Shown here: one piece after another, positions 19,139 through 28,507 of the stretch
Layout of the letters: every line of letters begins with the position of its first letter
Position numbering within the stretch: position 1 is the stretch's first letter
Assembly (NCBI GenBank): GCA_903917705.1
Contig: CAIXBQ010000148.1
Span: 1 to 64,000, forward strand
DNA length: 64,000 nt
Reading direction: 5' to 3'
DNA from: an uncultured Verrucomicrobia subdivision 3 bacterium
GTDB taxonomy: Bacteria > Verrucomicrobiota > Verrucomicrobiia > Limisphaerales > UBA11358
Made by a program: the position numbers and the translations under genes
Notes under the pieces: generated by a model
The model's database searches: none
Seen by the model: the letters and a program-made list of their open reading frames with translations, nothing else
What the model was told of the DNA's origin: nothing

Positions 19139-20632
19139 TCAAGCTTGGGTTGGTTTGAACGGGCCAGCCAAGGCTTGGACTCCATCTTCATCAAAGTTTA
19201 TCGCGGCCAAAAAGCCCGCCGCCTTCGCCAGCGTTTCCTCGTATTCGGCTGCGGGATTGGAATCAGCCACGATGCCAGCGCCGACATTGAAATGAATCCC
19301 GCCCGGCGTGCAAATGGCCGTGCGGATGACGATATTCAACTGACTTTCGCGATTAAAGCCAAGATAGCCTAGCGCGCCGCAGTAAGGCCCGCGAGACACC
19401 GGCTCAAGTTCGTCAATAATTTCCATGGCCCGAAACTTAGGCGCGCCGGTGATGCTCCCTCCAGGGAAACACGAGGCGAACGCGGCAAAATGCGTCACAT
19501 CCTTACGCAGCCGGCCTTCAACCGTGGAAACAAGATGCTGAACCTGTGCGAATTTTTCCAACCGCGCCAGCTCCGGCGTCTGCACCTGACCATATTCGCA
19601 GATTTTGCCCAGATCATTTCGCAACAGATCGGTGATCATCACGAGTTCGGCCAACTCTTTCGCGCTGGTCTGAAGTTCGTAGGCAAGCTGCGCGTCGCGC
19701 GTTGGGTCAGCATCGCGCGGTCGCGTGCCTTTGATCGGCCGCGTGACAATCTGCGATGCGCTCATCCGCAGAAACTGCTCCGGCGAGGATGAGGCAATCT
19801 GGAATTCACCGCAGTCGAGAAACGCAGAAAATGGCGCGGGCGAAACGGTGTTAAGTTTTCGGAACATTTCCCAGCCAGAGAATTCAGCCGGGACCGTGAG
19901 GCGCTGCGAAAGGTTGACCTGATAAACGTCTCCGGCCCGGATGTATCGCTGCACGCGCTCGATGGCCGCGATTAATTCAGCGCGGGAGAGGCTCGATTGC
20001 CAGCCGGACGCATCACCCCGGGCGCGCCGCCTGCGCCCCCCCCCCGCCTCGACAAACCCTGTGCGGTCTATTCCCCCTTCACTGACAGCCGCCAACTTGC
20101 TTCGCCAGAATTCCAGCTGTCCTTTTGCCCGCGCCTCACTGCGCGAACCATCGGCGTTCAAACCGGTGGAGACGATGCATACTTTTCCCAGGCGATGATC
20201 AAAGACAACCACGCTTTCGTAGAAACCAACATGGCAGTCGGGTAGTTCCAAATCGTTCACCGCCCGGCGCGGCAGCTTCGGCTCCGTGAAATCTTTCAGG
20301 TCGTAGCCCCAGTAACCAAATGCACCGCCCAGCGGAAAGGGCGAATCAATCTCGTCGAGCAGTTCACACTGCGACATGAGCGCGTCAAGCAGATGCCACG
20401 GGTTGCCGAACTGAACGTGATGGGCGGCGGGTGACGGATGATGCGTGGTCTCGCAACGCGAACCCAAGGAGCGAAAGGTGAGAAACGGATTGGCGGCGAC
20501 GAAAGAGTACCGCGCCGACGGTGAATCAAACTGCGACGTCCGCAGCAACAACACCCCACGTTCGCCGCGGAGTTGTTCGACGAGCGTTTCGGGCGTGGCT
20601 GCGGTTGGGATTTCCTGAAGCAGCGGGCGCAT
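19139..20632 (-). CDS. pabB: Aminodeoxychorismate synthase component I
   Basis: A 497-residue chorismate-utilising enzyme. The decisive motif is PIKGTRPRD: a lysine here marks PabB, whereas anthranilate synthase TrpE has alanine (PIAGT). Further family motifs are SSPEQFL, ELAELVMITDLLRNDLG and FPGGSITGAPK. It joins ammonia from the PabA glutaminase to chorismate to give aminodeoxychorismate. No pabA gene is in the window. pabC follows downstream, and a LOG-family gene ends only two bases upstream, so a three-gene operon is likely. Confidence 0.92.
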   Translation of the reverse strand: MRPLLQEIPTAATPETLVEQLRGERGVLLLRTSQFDSPSARYSFVAANPFLTFRSLGSRCETTHHPSPAAHHVQFGNPWHLLDALMSQCELLDEIDSPFPLGGAFGYWGYDLKDFTEPKLPRRAVNDLELPDCHVGFYESVVVFDHRLGKVCIVSTGLNADGSRSEARAKGQLEFWRSKLAAVSEGGIDRTGFVEAGGGRRRRARGDASGWQSSLSRAELIAAIERVQRYIRAGDVYQVNLSQRLTVPAEFSGWEMFRKLNTVSPAPFSAFLDCGEFQIASSSPEQFLRMSASQIVTRPIKGTRPRDADPTRDAQLAYELQTSAKELAELVMITDLLRNDLGKICEYGQVQTPELARLEKFAQVQHLVSTVEGRLRKDVTHFAAFASCFPGGSITGAPKFRAMEIIDELEPVSRGPYCGALGYLGFNRESQLNIVIRTAICTPGGIHFNVGAGIVADSNPAAEYEETLAKAAGFLAAINFDEDGVQALAGPFKPTQA

Positions 20633-20634
20633 TT

Positions 20635-21315
20635 TTACGAAAACGCCTTGGGCAGCACGCCAGGCGTGCCAAGGCGGCGTTCGTAGTCGCGGATCAATTC
20701 CACGACTTCCTCCGGGCTGTCGGTAACGGACACAAGATCGAGGTCGACGGGGTTGATGAATTTATTTTTTTGCGCCAGCTCCTTTTTCATCCATTGCAGC
20801 AAGCCGCTCCAATGTTCGCGCCCGAAGAGCACCAGCGGGAATTGCGGAATGCGCTCCGTCTGCACCAGCGTGATGACCTCAAACAATTCATCCAGCGTCC
20901 CGAAACCGCCGGGCATATAAACAAAACCGAGGCTGTATTTCACGAAACAAACCTTGCGCGCGAAGAAATAATGAAAATGGATCGGCACGTTGGTGAAGCG
21001 GTTGCCGGTCTGCTCATGCGGCAGCTCGATATTAAGGCCGACGGATTTGCCACCCGCCTGCGCCGCGCCCTTGTTGGCGGCCTCCATGATGCCGGGACCG
21101 CCGCCGGTCACAACGGCGAGGTTATGCTGCGCCAGCCCCTTGGCGATTGCCGTGGCAGCCCGGTAATATTTATCGTTTGGCTTGGTCCGGGCCGAGCCGA
21201 AGATGGTCACTGCCGGGCCGACATGGGACATGGTTTGGAAGGAGTCCACAAACTCGGACATGATGCGGAAGATGCGCCATGGATCTTCCTGGATAAAACC
21301 GTTGCCATTGCTCAT
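20635..21315 (-). CDS. LOG / TIGR00730 family Rossmann-fold protein
   Basis: A 226-residue protein of the lysine-decarboxylase-like family. It has the paired motifs GGGPGIMEAANKGA and PGGFGTLDELFEVITL, the nucleotide-binding signature of LOG proteins, which split nucleoside monophosphates (cytokinin-type or other) into base and ribose phosphate. I chose the ATG at 21315 (MSNGNGFIQEDPWRIF); a longer frame extends to 21399 without support. It precedes pabB by two bases, so the genes are probably co-transcribed, although no link to folate is known. Confidence 0.88.
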   Translation of the reverse strand: MSNGNGFIQEDPWRIFRIMSEFVDSFQTMSHVGPAVTIFGSARTKPNDKYYRAATAIAKGLAQHNLAVVTGGGPGIMEAANKGAAQAGGKSVGLNIELPHEQTGNRFTNVPIHFHYFFARKVCFVKYSLGFVYMPGGFGTLDELFEVITLVQTERIPQFPLVLFGREHWSGLLQWMKKELAQKNKFINPVDLDLVSVTDSPEEVVELIRDYERRLGTPGVLPKAFS

Positions 21316-21468
21316 GGTCGAAACAATAGACCCATCAGCCAAATGAAACAAGCCGGAGAAACACTTTCCCGCAGGTTGGACATACCCGCTTCCGACCAAG
21401 CCAAAACTTCACTCAATTTCATGACGAATTTGCTTTCCGCCGCGGCTGAACGAAAATAGATTTGCTTC

Positions 21469-22212
21469 ATGCGACGGGTCGCGCTTTCGCTCCGGTGCTG
21501 GTTCAATGCCGGCCTCGGCCTGATTTATCCGGAAACCTGCCAGCTCTGCCGTGTCCGGCGAGCCGAACCGCGCGACGGACTGGTCTGTCCCCAGTGCTGG
21601 GCGCAGGTCCGCTTCATCCGCCCCCCGTTCTGCGAACGCTGCGGCCTGCCGTTCCACGGCGATTTGACGACGACGTTTGAATGCGCCAACTGCCGCGAAA
21701 TGAAGCTGCATTTTTCCTCCGCCCGCTCGGCAGCGGTCGCCCGTTCGGTGGTGCTGGAGGCGATTCATCGCTTCAAGTATTCTCATTCGCTCTGGTTTGA
21801 GGATTTTCTGGCCGGCCTGCTGGTGCGCGAAGCGGCGCCGGTGCTGCAAAAGGAGGACTGGGATTGCATCGCGCCCGTGCCGCTGCATCCACTCAAGCTC
21901 CGCGAACGCGAATTCAACCAGGCGGAACGTCTCGCCGCCCATTTGTCCCGCGCCACGAACATTCCACTGGATTGTAAATCCCTCCGGCGCATCGCCCCCA
22001 CCGCCACCCAGACACGGCTCGCCCGCACCCAGCGCGCGGCCAACATGCGGAACGCCTTTGCCGTCTGTAAAGGCGCCCAGCTGGACGGGCAACGCATCGT
22101 CCTGGTGGACGACGTTTTCACCACCGGCGCGACCACCAGCGCCTGTGCGGAGGCTTTGCGCAAGGCCGGCGCGGCGGATGTTTGCGTCTGGACAGTGGCG
22201 CGCGGAATTTGA
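21469..22212 (+). CDS. comF: ComF family phosphoribosyltransferase
   Basis: A 247-residue protein with an N-terminal double zinc ribbon (CQLC...CPQC, then CERC...CANC, residues about 24-78) and a C-terminal type I phosphoribosyltransferase domain. The PRPP-binding loop is IVLVDDVFTTGATT. DCIAPVPLHPLKLREREFNQAE is also typical of ComF. In naturally competent bacteria ComF helps DNA uptake; elsewhere its role is unclear. It is divergent from the LOG gene and 15 bases before accD, so the two are likely co-transcribed. Confidence 0.92.
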   Translation: MRRVALSLRCWFNAGLGLIYPETCQLCRVRRAEPRDGLVCPQCWAQVRFIRPPFCERCGLPFHGDLTTTFECANCREMKLHFSSARSAAVARSVVLEAIHRFKYSHSLWFEDFLAGLLVREAAPVLQKEDWDCIAPVPLHPLKLREREFNQAERLAAHLSRATNIPLDCKSLRRIAPTATQTRLARTQRAANMRNAFAVCKGAQLDGQRIVLVDDVFTTGATTSACAEALRKAGAADVCVWTVARGI

Positions 22213-22227
22213 ATAATCTGGTCAATC

Positions 22228-23169
22228 ATGGCGACCAAAATTCTGACCAAATCGAAAATGGGTGTGGACCAGGTGGAGCCGGCGCTGACGCCGCCCACGG
22301 AAGGACCGACGTTGCCCAAGAAGCCGCAGCTCGGCGCCTCCAACTCCCGCAAACGCGAGATCCCGGAGGGCCTCTGGATCAAGTGCCCGTCCTGCAATGC
22401 GATGCTTTTTGACAAGGAACTGGATGCCAATCTCAAGATCTGCCAGAAATGCAGCCATCATTTCCCCATCGGCTCCCGGGAACGGGTTCATTCCCTCGTC
22501 GAGACCTGTTCCTTTGAGGAAATGGACGCGGACATGACCAGTGTGGACGTGCTCGGATTCAAGGGCGTCGCCACTTACAAGTCCAAGCTCGACGCCTATC
22601 GCAAATCCACCACCCTCAAGGACGCGGTCGTCACCGGCATCTGCAAGATCGGGCCGCACCGGGTCGCGCTCGGCGTGATGGACTTTGGCTTCCTCGGCGG
22701 CTCCATGGGTTCCGTGGTCGGCGAAAAGCTCACGCGACTGATTGAACGCGGCACCGAAGGCCGCCTGCCCGTCATCATTATTTCCACTAGCGGCGGCGCG
22801 CGAATGTATGAAGGCATGTTCAGCCTCATGCAGATGGCCAAGACTTCGGCGGCCCTCGCCTACCATGCGCAGGCCCGTTTGCCTTACATCAGCGTCCTCA
22901 CGCATCCGACCACTGCCGGCGTGATGGCCAGCTACGCCAGCCTCGGGGATTTGATCCTGGCCGAGCCAAAGGCGATGATCGGCTTCGCCGGACCGCGCGT
23001 CATCAAGGACACCACACAGGCCGAACTGCCGCCGGGATTTCAGACCGCCGAATTTCTCCTCGACCACGGTTTGATCGACACCATCGTGCCGCGCAAGGAG
23101 ATGAAGGACCGGCTGGTGGAATATCTTGATTACGTCACCACCGGGATAAAAGCCGCCACGGCGCAATAA
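22228..23169 (+). CDS. accD: Acetyl-CoA carboxylase carboxyltransferase, beta subunit
   Basis: A 313-residue cytoplasmic subunit that, with AccA, moves the carboxyl group from biotin to acetyl-CoA, the first step of fatty acid synthesis. The N-terminal zinc ribbon is CPSCNAMLF...CQKCSHHFPI (about 53-76). The carboxyltransferase body has GFLGGSMGSVVGEK, IISTSGGARMYEG and the C-terminal FAGPRVIKDT. Length is typical. It follows comF closely and is followed by a strong intrinsic terminator at 23174. Confidence 0.97.
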   Translation: MATKILTKSKMGVDQVEPALTPPTEGPTLPKKPQLGASNSRKREIPEGLWIKCPSCNAMLFDKELDANLKICQKCSHHFPIGSRERVHSLVETCSFEEMDADMTSVDVLGFKGVATYKSKLDAYRKSTTLKDAVVTGICKIGPHRVALGVMDFGFLGGSMGSVVGEKLTRLIERGTEGRLPVIIISTSGGARMYEGMFSLMQMAKTSAALAYHAQARLPYISVLTHPTTAGVMASYASLGDLILAEPKAMIGFAGPRVIKDTTQAELPPGFQTAEFLLDHGLIDTIVPRKEMKDRLVEYLDYVTTGIKAATAQ

Positions 23170-23173
23170 TTGA

Positions 23174-23213
23174 TAATGCCTGTTTCATCGCTGAAACAGG
23201 CATTACCTTTTTT
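23174..23213 (+). terminator. Intrinsic terminator after accD
   Basis: A perfect 14-bp stem, TAATGCCTGTTTCA (23174-23187) with TGAAACAGGCATTA (23192-23205), encloses a TCGC loop. Two bases later come six T residues (23208-23213). This is a textbook rho-independent terminator for the comF-accD transcript. Confidence 0.93.
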
Positions 23214-23241
23214 CTTCTCCTGACGGACTTATGCGTCCGTT

Positions 23242-23598
23242 TTATCTCCAGCCGCCGCGGATGAACACATGTACCCCGCCGCGATATTCATAGTGATGCG
23301 GCACCCACACTACGCCGGGCCGCGGGGGACGTTCCCAATGACCGCGTTGCCACACCCAGTGATTCCGCCACAACCAGCTGCCGCCAATCCACACATAATG
23401 CGGCCCCGGTGACACCGTCATCGTTTCGACAATCAACGGCGGCGGCGCCTCGGTCACGACCACTTCCGCGCCAACCGGTCCCGCCGGGGGTGCGCCCGGC
23501 TGGCGATAGACCACCCGCTCGCGATACACGCACCCGGTCGCCAGAAAGGTTCCCGCCAGCAGCAGCAGTCCCAGTTTGGAAAAAGATAACTTATTCAT
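23242..23598 (-). CDS. YXWGXW-repeat lipoprotein
   Basis: A 118-residue exported protein. It starts MNKLSFSKLGLLLLAGTFLATGC with a lipobox (LATGC), so it is probably an outer- or inner-membrane lipoprotein. After a proline-rich linker come two aromatic repeats, YVWIGGSWLW and HWVWQRGHWERPP, the YXWGXW-type pattern common in Verrucomicrobiota and Planctomycetota. I chose the ATG at 23598, which gives a normal signal peptide. The function of the family is unknown; a structural or surface role is a guess. It converges on accD. Confidence 0.82.
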   Translation of the reverse strand: MNKLSFSKLGLLLLAGTFLATGCVYRERVVYRQPGAPPAGPVGAEVVVTEAPPPLIVETMTVSPGPHYVWIGGSWLWRNHWVWQRGHWERPPRPGVVWVPHHYEYRGGVHVFIRGGWR

Positions 23599-23718
23599 AC
23601 GAATCATAAGACGCCACCCTGCCAAAAATGTTTCAACAAAATGGACTCCGGCAACAAGGTCAAATACCCGACCCGAATTCTCCCGCCAGCGCGCCTTCTC
23701 AGCTTTTTAAAAGCCGCT

Positions 23719-24102
23719 TCAATCCGGGAGCGGGCCGGGCGGCTCGGCCGCTTGCGCCTCCTCTTCCAATATCCGGGCGAAATAAAAACATCCGGCGGCC
23801 ATGATCACAGTCGCCACCACGATGAGGAACGCCTGTGTATCCGGCTGCTTCAGGCCGTTGAGCATGTCATCCATCAAGACGCCCTCCTTGCCGTAAAGCA
23901 TTCCCATCTGCCGCTTCTCCGCCTTGAAATAACCCGCCATCGAGGGATCATCCGCAAGGTTCGCCGCCCGCGTTCCCAGCCAATACACCACGCCCGCCGC
24001 GACCAATCCCAGCACCACAAGGACAATTCCGGTTAACCGATAACGCCGCACCCGGCGTCGGGCGGGAGAAAGGGGATTTTGAGCTGGCGCATTCACCGTC
24101 AT
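23719..24102 (-). CDS. Hypothetical membrane protein, two spans
   Basis: A 127-residue protein starting MTVNAPAQNPLS. Membrane segments are at about 25-43 (LTGIVLVVLGLVAAGVVYWLG) and 90-107 (AFLIVVATVIMAAGCFYFA). Between them lies a roughly 45-residue loop with GYFKAEKRQMGMLYGKEG, expected in the periplasm. The C-terminus is acidic and proline-rich. I do not recognise a family. A longer frame starts at 24180 but its extra N-terminus looks non-coding. Bases 24103-24354 hold no feature I can support. Confidence 0.6.
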   Translation of the reverse strand: MTVNAPAQNPLSPARRRVRRYRLTGIVLVVLGLVAAGVVYWLGTRAANLADDPSMAGYFKAEKRQMGMLYGKEGVLMDDMLNGLKQPDTQAFLIVVATVIMAAGCFYFARILEEEAQAAEPPGPLPD

Positions 24103-24354
24103 TTTCAAAAGAGCTTCCGTCAACGCGCCCGACCGGTCGAGTAAAAAGGCTTTCCATCCAGTCTCGACCTCGCGCGCCACGCCAATAAATCAATTTACTC
24201 AGGTGCATCCGGTTGGCCGTTTAATGCGCGGGGCTGTCGGCGTAATGCTATTCCCGGATGAGACTCCTGATTGATTCCGGCCGGATTCAGGGTATATTAC
24301 ATCGGAATTTCCGGCAATGGTCAGGCTTTGCCGACCCAAGAACCGCAAGATTTA

Positions 24355-25407
24355 ATGACGAACAATTCCATATCAAGCTCTGGCAAGCTTCAACCCACGG
24401 TTGAGGTCTGGCGGGAAATTGTGGCCCGCTATCAGCGGCCTTCCACCTCGCGCGCGTTGTGGCAGATCATGAACACCGTCATCCCTTATGGTGCAGTTTG
24501 GTATTTGATGTATCTGTGCCGGCCCGTCTCATGGTGGCTGGTGGTGCCGCTGGCGGTGCTGGCGGGGGGATTACTCGTGCGGGTGTTCATCATCTTCCAC
24601 GACTGCGGGCACGGCTCGTTTTTCCACTCCAAACTCGCCAACAATACGGTGGGCGTGATCGCCGGGTTGCTGACATTCACCTCTTATTATCATTGGCGCT
24701 GGGAACATGCCATCCACCACAGCAGCGCCGGCGACCTGGACCGTCGGGGCACGGGGGACGTGTGGACGATGACGGTGCAGGAATATCTGGAGTCATCGCG
24801 CTGGAAACGGTTCGCCTACCGGCTGGCCCGCAATCCGATCGTGCTGTTTATCATCGCGCCGCTGTTCCTCTTCCTGATCTGGCAGCGGTTTCCGTCCCTG
24901 AAAGCTGATCGGCGGGAACGGCATTCCGTGTATGCGATGAATGTGGCCATCCTCGCCATGGCAATCATTTTGAGCCGGGTGTTCGGCTTCCAGGCGTATC
25001 TGCTGATCCAGTTGATCGTCCTGATGGTGGCCGGCAGCGCGGGCGTATGGTTGTTTTATGTGCAGCATCAGTTTGAAGGGGTTTACTGGGAACGGGGCGA
25101 CGACTGGAATTATACGGCGGCGGCGCTGCAAGGCAGTTCCTTCTACAAATTGCCCCGCATCCTGCAATGGTTCTCCGGCAACATCGGTTTCCACCACATC
25201 CATCATCTGAGTCCGCGCATCCCCAATTACAATCTGGAACGCTGCCACCGGGCCAACCCGCTCTTTCAGTCGGTGAAACCGATCACGCTGTTTGCCAGCA
25301 TGAAATCATTCACTTACCGGCTCTGGGATGAACAGGGGCGGCGTCTCGTCGGCTACAGCCACTTCAAGCAACTTCGGAAACAATCCCGCCCGACGCCCCA
25401 GTCCTGA
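24355..25407 (+). CDS. Fatty acid desaturase
   Basis: A 350-residue membrane di-iron enzyme that introduces double bonds into acyl chains. The three histidine boxes are intact: HDCGH (82-86), HAIHH (118-122) and HHIHH (280-284). Hydrophobic pairs flank the first and second boxes (about 38-80 and 95-112) and again at 160-235. It resembles the bacterial DesA/omega-type desaturases. I chose the ATG at 24355 (MTNNSISSSG); the upstream extension is unlikely. It is monocistronic. Its presence implies oxygen-dependent adjustment of membrane fluidity. Confidence 0.92.
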   Translation: MTNNSISSSGKLQPTVEVWREIVARYQRPSTSRALWQIMNTVIPYGAVWYLMYLCRPVSWWLVVPLAVLAGGLLVRVFIIFHDCGHGSFFHSKLANNTVGVIAGLLTFTSYYHWRWEHAIHHSSAGDLDRRGTGDVWTMTVQEYLESSRWKRFAYRLARNPIVLFIIAPLFLFLIWQRFPSLKADRRERHSVYAMNVAILAMAIILSRVFGFQAYLLIQLIVLMVAGSAGVWLFYVQHQFEGVYWERGDDWNYTAAALQGSSFYKLPRILQWFSGNIGFHHIHHLSPRIPNYNLERCHRANPLFQSVKPITLFASMKSFTYRLWDEQGRRLVGYSHFKQLRKQSRPTPQS

Positions 25408-25540
25408 GCCGCTGGTTCCGGCGGGCTGGGTTCATTGCAAATCGTCAGTGTCCGCGACGCGAAGTCGGAAGCCGGGCATGCTGATTCCACGCCGCACGCG
25501 GATTCATTTTCGGGACGGTTGGGTTTCGAGCCAACCGCCG

Positions 25541-26098
25541 TTATTTGCCGGTCTTGAGGGCGGTCAGATTCTTCGACGCCTGGTCAATCAATCCGTAAAG
25601 CTGCGATAGCTGGGTCGAGGATAATGCGATCCGGGGATAGTCGCCGTATTGCAGAAACATCTGGATGCCGCCGTTCTTCCGGACGCTGTAGGCAAACACC
25701 CGCAAGCCGGACTTGGTGGTGTAACTGGCTTCGAAGCTGGGCAGGCTGGTCACATCGTAACTGATTTTTAGAAGGTAATCCATGCCGGCGAGGAGCGAGT
25801 CGATCTCGTCATCATCAATCAGGATTCTTTGCTTCGGCAGCGGGTTCGCTTCAATCTCGACGCCCAGGCCATAAACCTTATGGCCGGAACCGGCGTCCGC
25901 GGTTTCCTTGCTGCGCACTGAGATCACCGCCGCCCCCATCGACACCGAGCCGACCTGGCCAAAGCCCTTGACGATGGTGACGCCCGTCTGCGCCTCAAAT
26001 ACCCCGATCAGGGTCTTCATGGCGTTGGTATCCTGGGCCGAAGCCGTCAGGGCAAAAGCGCAAAGCGCAATCATCTGAATGAGCGGTTTTTTAATCAT
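25541..26098 (-). CDS. Exported protein of unknown function
   Basis: A 185-residue protein with a cleavable signal peptide (MIKKPLIQMIALCAFALTASAQ). The mature part is mostly beta-strand by composition, with VKGFGQVGSVSMGAAVISVRS and RILIDDDEIDSLLAGMDYLLKIS, then a final helix. Similar periplasmic proteins are frequent in Verrucomicrobiota, but I cannot assign a family. It lies downstream of a large beta-helix gene on the same strand, separated by 122 bases that contain an inverted repeat, so it may be on its own transcript. Confidence 0.68.
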   Translation of the reverse strand: MIKKPLIQMIALCAFALTASAQDTNAMKTLIGVFEAQTGVTIVKGFGQVGSVSMGAAVISVRSKETADAGSGHKVYGLGVEIEANPLPKQRILIDDDEIDSLLAGMDYLLKISYDVTSLPSFEASYTTKSGLRVFAYSVRKNGGIQMFLQYGDYPRIALSSTQLSQLYGLIDQASKNLTALKTGK

Positions 26099-26111
26099 AA
26101 ATATCCTGCCA

Positions 26112-26156
26112 AATTGGAGCTGACCCGTTGCATTGTCTACCCATCAAACTCCAATT
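26112..26156. repeat. Inverted repeat sharing the TTGGAGCT box
   Basis: AATTGGAG (26112-26119) and CTCCAATT (26149-26156) form an 8-bp inverted repeat with a 29-base loop. The left part, AAATTGGAGCTGA (26111-26123), is identical over 13 bases to one box of the palindrome array at 28634. The same element therefore occurs on both sides of the beta-helix gene (26221-28224). Confidence 0.5.
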
Positions 26157-26220
26157 CAACGGTAAAGTTGCGCCAATCATATACTGCCCCTGCTGGGCAG
26201 GACTGAACCCGGGCGGTGGT

Positions 26221-28224
26221 TTATGCCGCAGGCTTTGCCTTGGCCAACTGTTTCCAGGCGCGCTCACCATAAACCCCCGCCTGCTTCGGATCGAACCTAT
26301 GAAAACCAACCGCGGCTGCCGGTGAACGCCGGGGCAGGGTCACATCCGGCCAGACCCCGAGGAGGAATTGACCGTCCGTCAGGATGGAGCCGGCTTCGTG
26401 GCCGGCCTGCTGCCACGACGAAAGATCGCCGGTGGGAAAAAGTTTACCCGCCCGGCCGCTGACAACGAAGCAATTGCTCCGGCTCTCGAATTGAATCTGG
26501 CTCCACGGCCCGGTGAAGAAATCGGCATTGGAACTGATGATGAGGTTGTGTTCGAGCGTGAAGGAAAGATGGTTTTCCACCCGCGTCGCCTGCATGGGCG
26601 GGCCCGAGCTGAGGGCGAAGATGTTGTTCGCGATGTAATTCGTCGCCCCGTAATGCTGGTGAAACGCGCCGCCCGTTCGGGGCGCCACGCAGGTGCAGTT
26701 CCATACCAGATTGCTTTCGATCCGCCAGCCGGTGCTGCCTTCATCCGGGTAAATCCCCCAGCCGCCGTAATCATGGGCGCGCACCTCGTAAAAGACGTTG
26801 CCCACGCACGCGCTGCCGGGACTGACGCCCAGTGTGTAAATGCCGCCGAGATCGCTCAACACCCCCTGTCCGATCTGATGCACGCGGTTGAACGCGATTA
26901 GATTCGTCCGCGCCAGGCTCGGGCCATAGCCCCAGGTCCAGCCCACCGAGATGCCCGTGTAAAACGTGTCGCTGATGTCATTGTGCGTGACGCGATTGTC
27001 CGGACTCTGCCCGATCCACACCCCGACCGCGCTGGGATGCACCCGCCCGCAGCCGCGGATGATGTTGTTATCCACAATAATTCCGTCCGTGGCCCGGCCC
27101 GCATCATAGCGGATGTCCGGCTCGCCGATGCGAACGCCCCCCGCTCCCAGATCTGCCAGCAAAGAATGCTCCAGGCGGCAGTCGTGGCACCGATGCCGGA
27201 ACCAGATGCCGTAAGTGCCGGTATGTGCAATCTCGCAATCATCAAAAGTCACCCCGCTCGCGCCATCCAGCTCGATCGCCGCGCCCTGCTTCGCCGCCGC
27301 CTGAACGGGCGGACAACCTGCCGCCGGCATTTGATAACCGGCATGCTGAAAGCGCAGCCCCTGGAAATGGATCCCGGCCGCGTCGCGAATCTCGAGGATG
27401 CGCCCGACCATGGGCGCAACGATTTCCGGCGCGCGCTCACCCGGTCGCGGCCGATAACTCACTTCTCCCGCCGCGCCGAGAAACCAGCTGCCGGGCTGCG
27501 ACAAACCCGTCCGGATGTTTTCGAGGATGAACCGGCTTTGCGTGTTCCACGGATTCCACGGCTTCATCTGCTCCCCCTCGACGGTGAGGGTGCCCGCCGC
27601 CGCATCCACCGAAGCCACCGCATACCGGCTCGTATCCCATTTGTGAAGGACCAGCAACTGCACATCCGCCAGCGCCACCCCGCCGGCCGCCGTCAGCGCG
27701 GCGAGGGCCGCCGCCGGAACCCCGATGGTGATGCGCGCCCGATCATTGGGCAGCTTATCCTCCTTCACACTGGTGATGTTGAAATAACCTTCCAGCGGCG
27801 CCCGGGCGCGAATGGCCCGCCGACCATTGACATAAAGCTGTTCAAAGCGAAGGTCCGTCACGGCGCGCCAGAGTCCATTCTGGTCCGGCGTGAACCGTTG
27901 GATGCAAGTTCCGCCGCTGATAAGCGTCTTTGCAGAATCACGCGCCATCCAAATCTCCTTGCCATCCGGCGCAGCCAGCACCAGGGGTTCAGTCAGCGAA
28001 TACACCCCGGGCGCAAGCCGGATCGTCGCCGGCTCCGCCGAATGCCCCGCCGCGCGCCAGGCGCGGACCGCTTCGCGGGCAGCCATGAGCGTGTTGGTTC
28101 CGGGGACAGCCTCAAAAATCGTCGTTTTGGGCTGGGCAAGGCGATATCCCTGCGCGCTGGCCGGCATTCCGGCCAAGGCCATCGTCAGAACCAGCGGCAC
28201 CAGCGCGGCGGCCACGGCCGGCAT
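26221..28224 (-). CDS. Secreted right-handed beta-helix protein
   Basis: A 667-residue exported protein. I chose the ATG at 28224, which gives a signal peptide (PAVAAALVPLVLTMALAGMPASAQG); the frame is open for another 109 codons upstream but these look non-coding. The N-terminal region (IRLAPGVYSLTEPLVLAAPDG) is the usual opening of pectate-lyase-like parallel beta-helices. Later repeats include GIHFQGLRFQHAG, GVTFDDCEIAHTGTYGIWF, and IIVDNNIIRGCG. Such proteins bind or cut polysaccharides, but no catalytic residues can be named. It is similar in design to the protein at 29589. Confidence 0.8.
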   Translation of the reverse strand: MPAVAAALVPLVLTMALAGMPASAQGYRLAQPKTTIFEAVPGTNTLMAAREAVRAWRAAGHSAEPATIRLAPGVYSLTEPLVLAAPDGKEIWMARDSAKTLISGGTCIQRFTPDQNGLWRAVTDLRFEQLYVNGRRAIRARAPLEGYFNITSVKEDKLPNDRARITIGVPAAALAALTAAGGVALADVQLLVLHKWDTSRYAVASVDAAAGTLTVEGEQMKPWNPWNTQSRFILENIRTGLSQPGSWFLGAAGEVSYRPRPGERAPEIVAPMVGRILEIRDAAGIHFQGLRFQHAGYQMPAAGCPPVQAAAKQGAAIELDGASGVTFDDCEIAHTGTYGIWFRHRCHDCRLEHSLLADLGAGGVRIGEPDIRYDAGRATDGIIVDNNIIRGCGRVHPSAVGVWIGQSPDNRVTHNDISDTFYTGISVGWTWGYGPSLARTNLIAFNRVHQIGQGVLSDLGGIYTLGVSPGSACVGNVFYEVRAHDYGGWGIYPDEGSTGWRIESNLVWNCTCVAPRTGGAFHQHYGATNYIANNIFALSSGPPMQATRVENHLSFTLEHNLIISSNADFFTGPWSQIQFESRSNCFVVSGRAGKLFPTGDLSSWQQAGHEAGSILTDGQFLLGVWPDVTLPRRSPAAAVGFHRFDPKQAGVYGERAWKQLAKAKPAA

Positions 28225-28507
28225 GATCAACTTGAACAGGATTAACGAAATAAACCGAAGCCTGACCTGTAAATTTCTGACGGGCTGACGAAAATTAATC
28301 CATTTCACCCGTTCAGCCTCCTGCAATACGCGCGACCCGTCGAGTATAAACCCACAAGTTCTCGCCACGGTTCTCATCCATCCGCTTGACCGGCGGAACA
28401 CCCCGCCAACCAACGGAAAAGTCATGTGTTTAACCCCGGATGCGATGAGAGAAAATGCAAAACCATCGTGAATCATTTCGGATTTCACCCGGAACCAGAG
28501 AAAACTA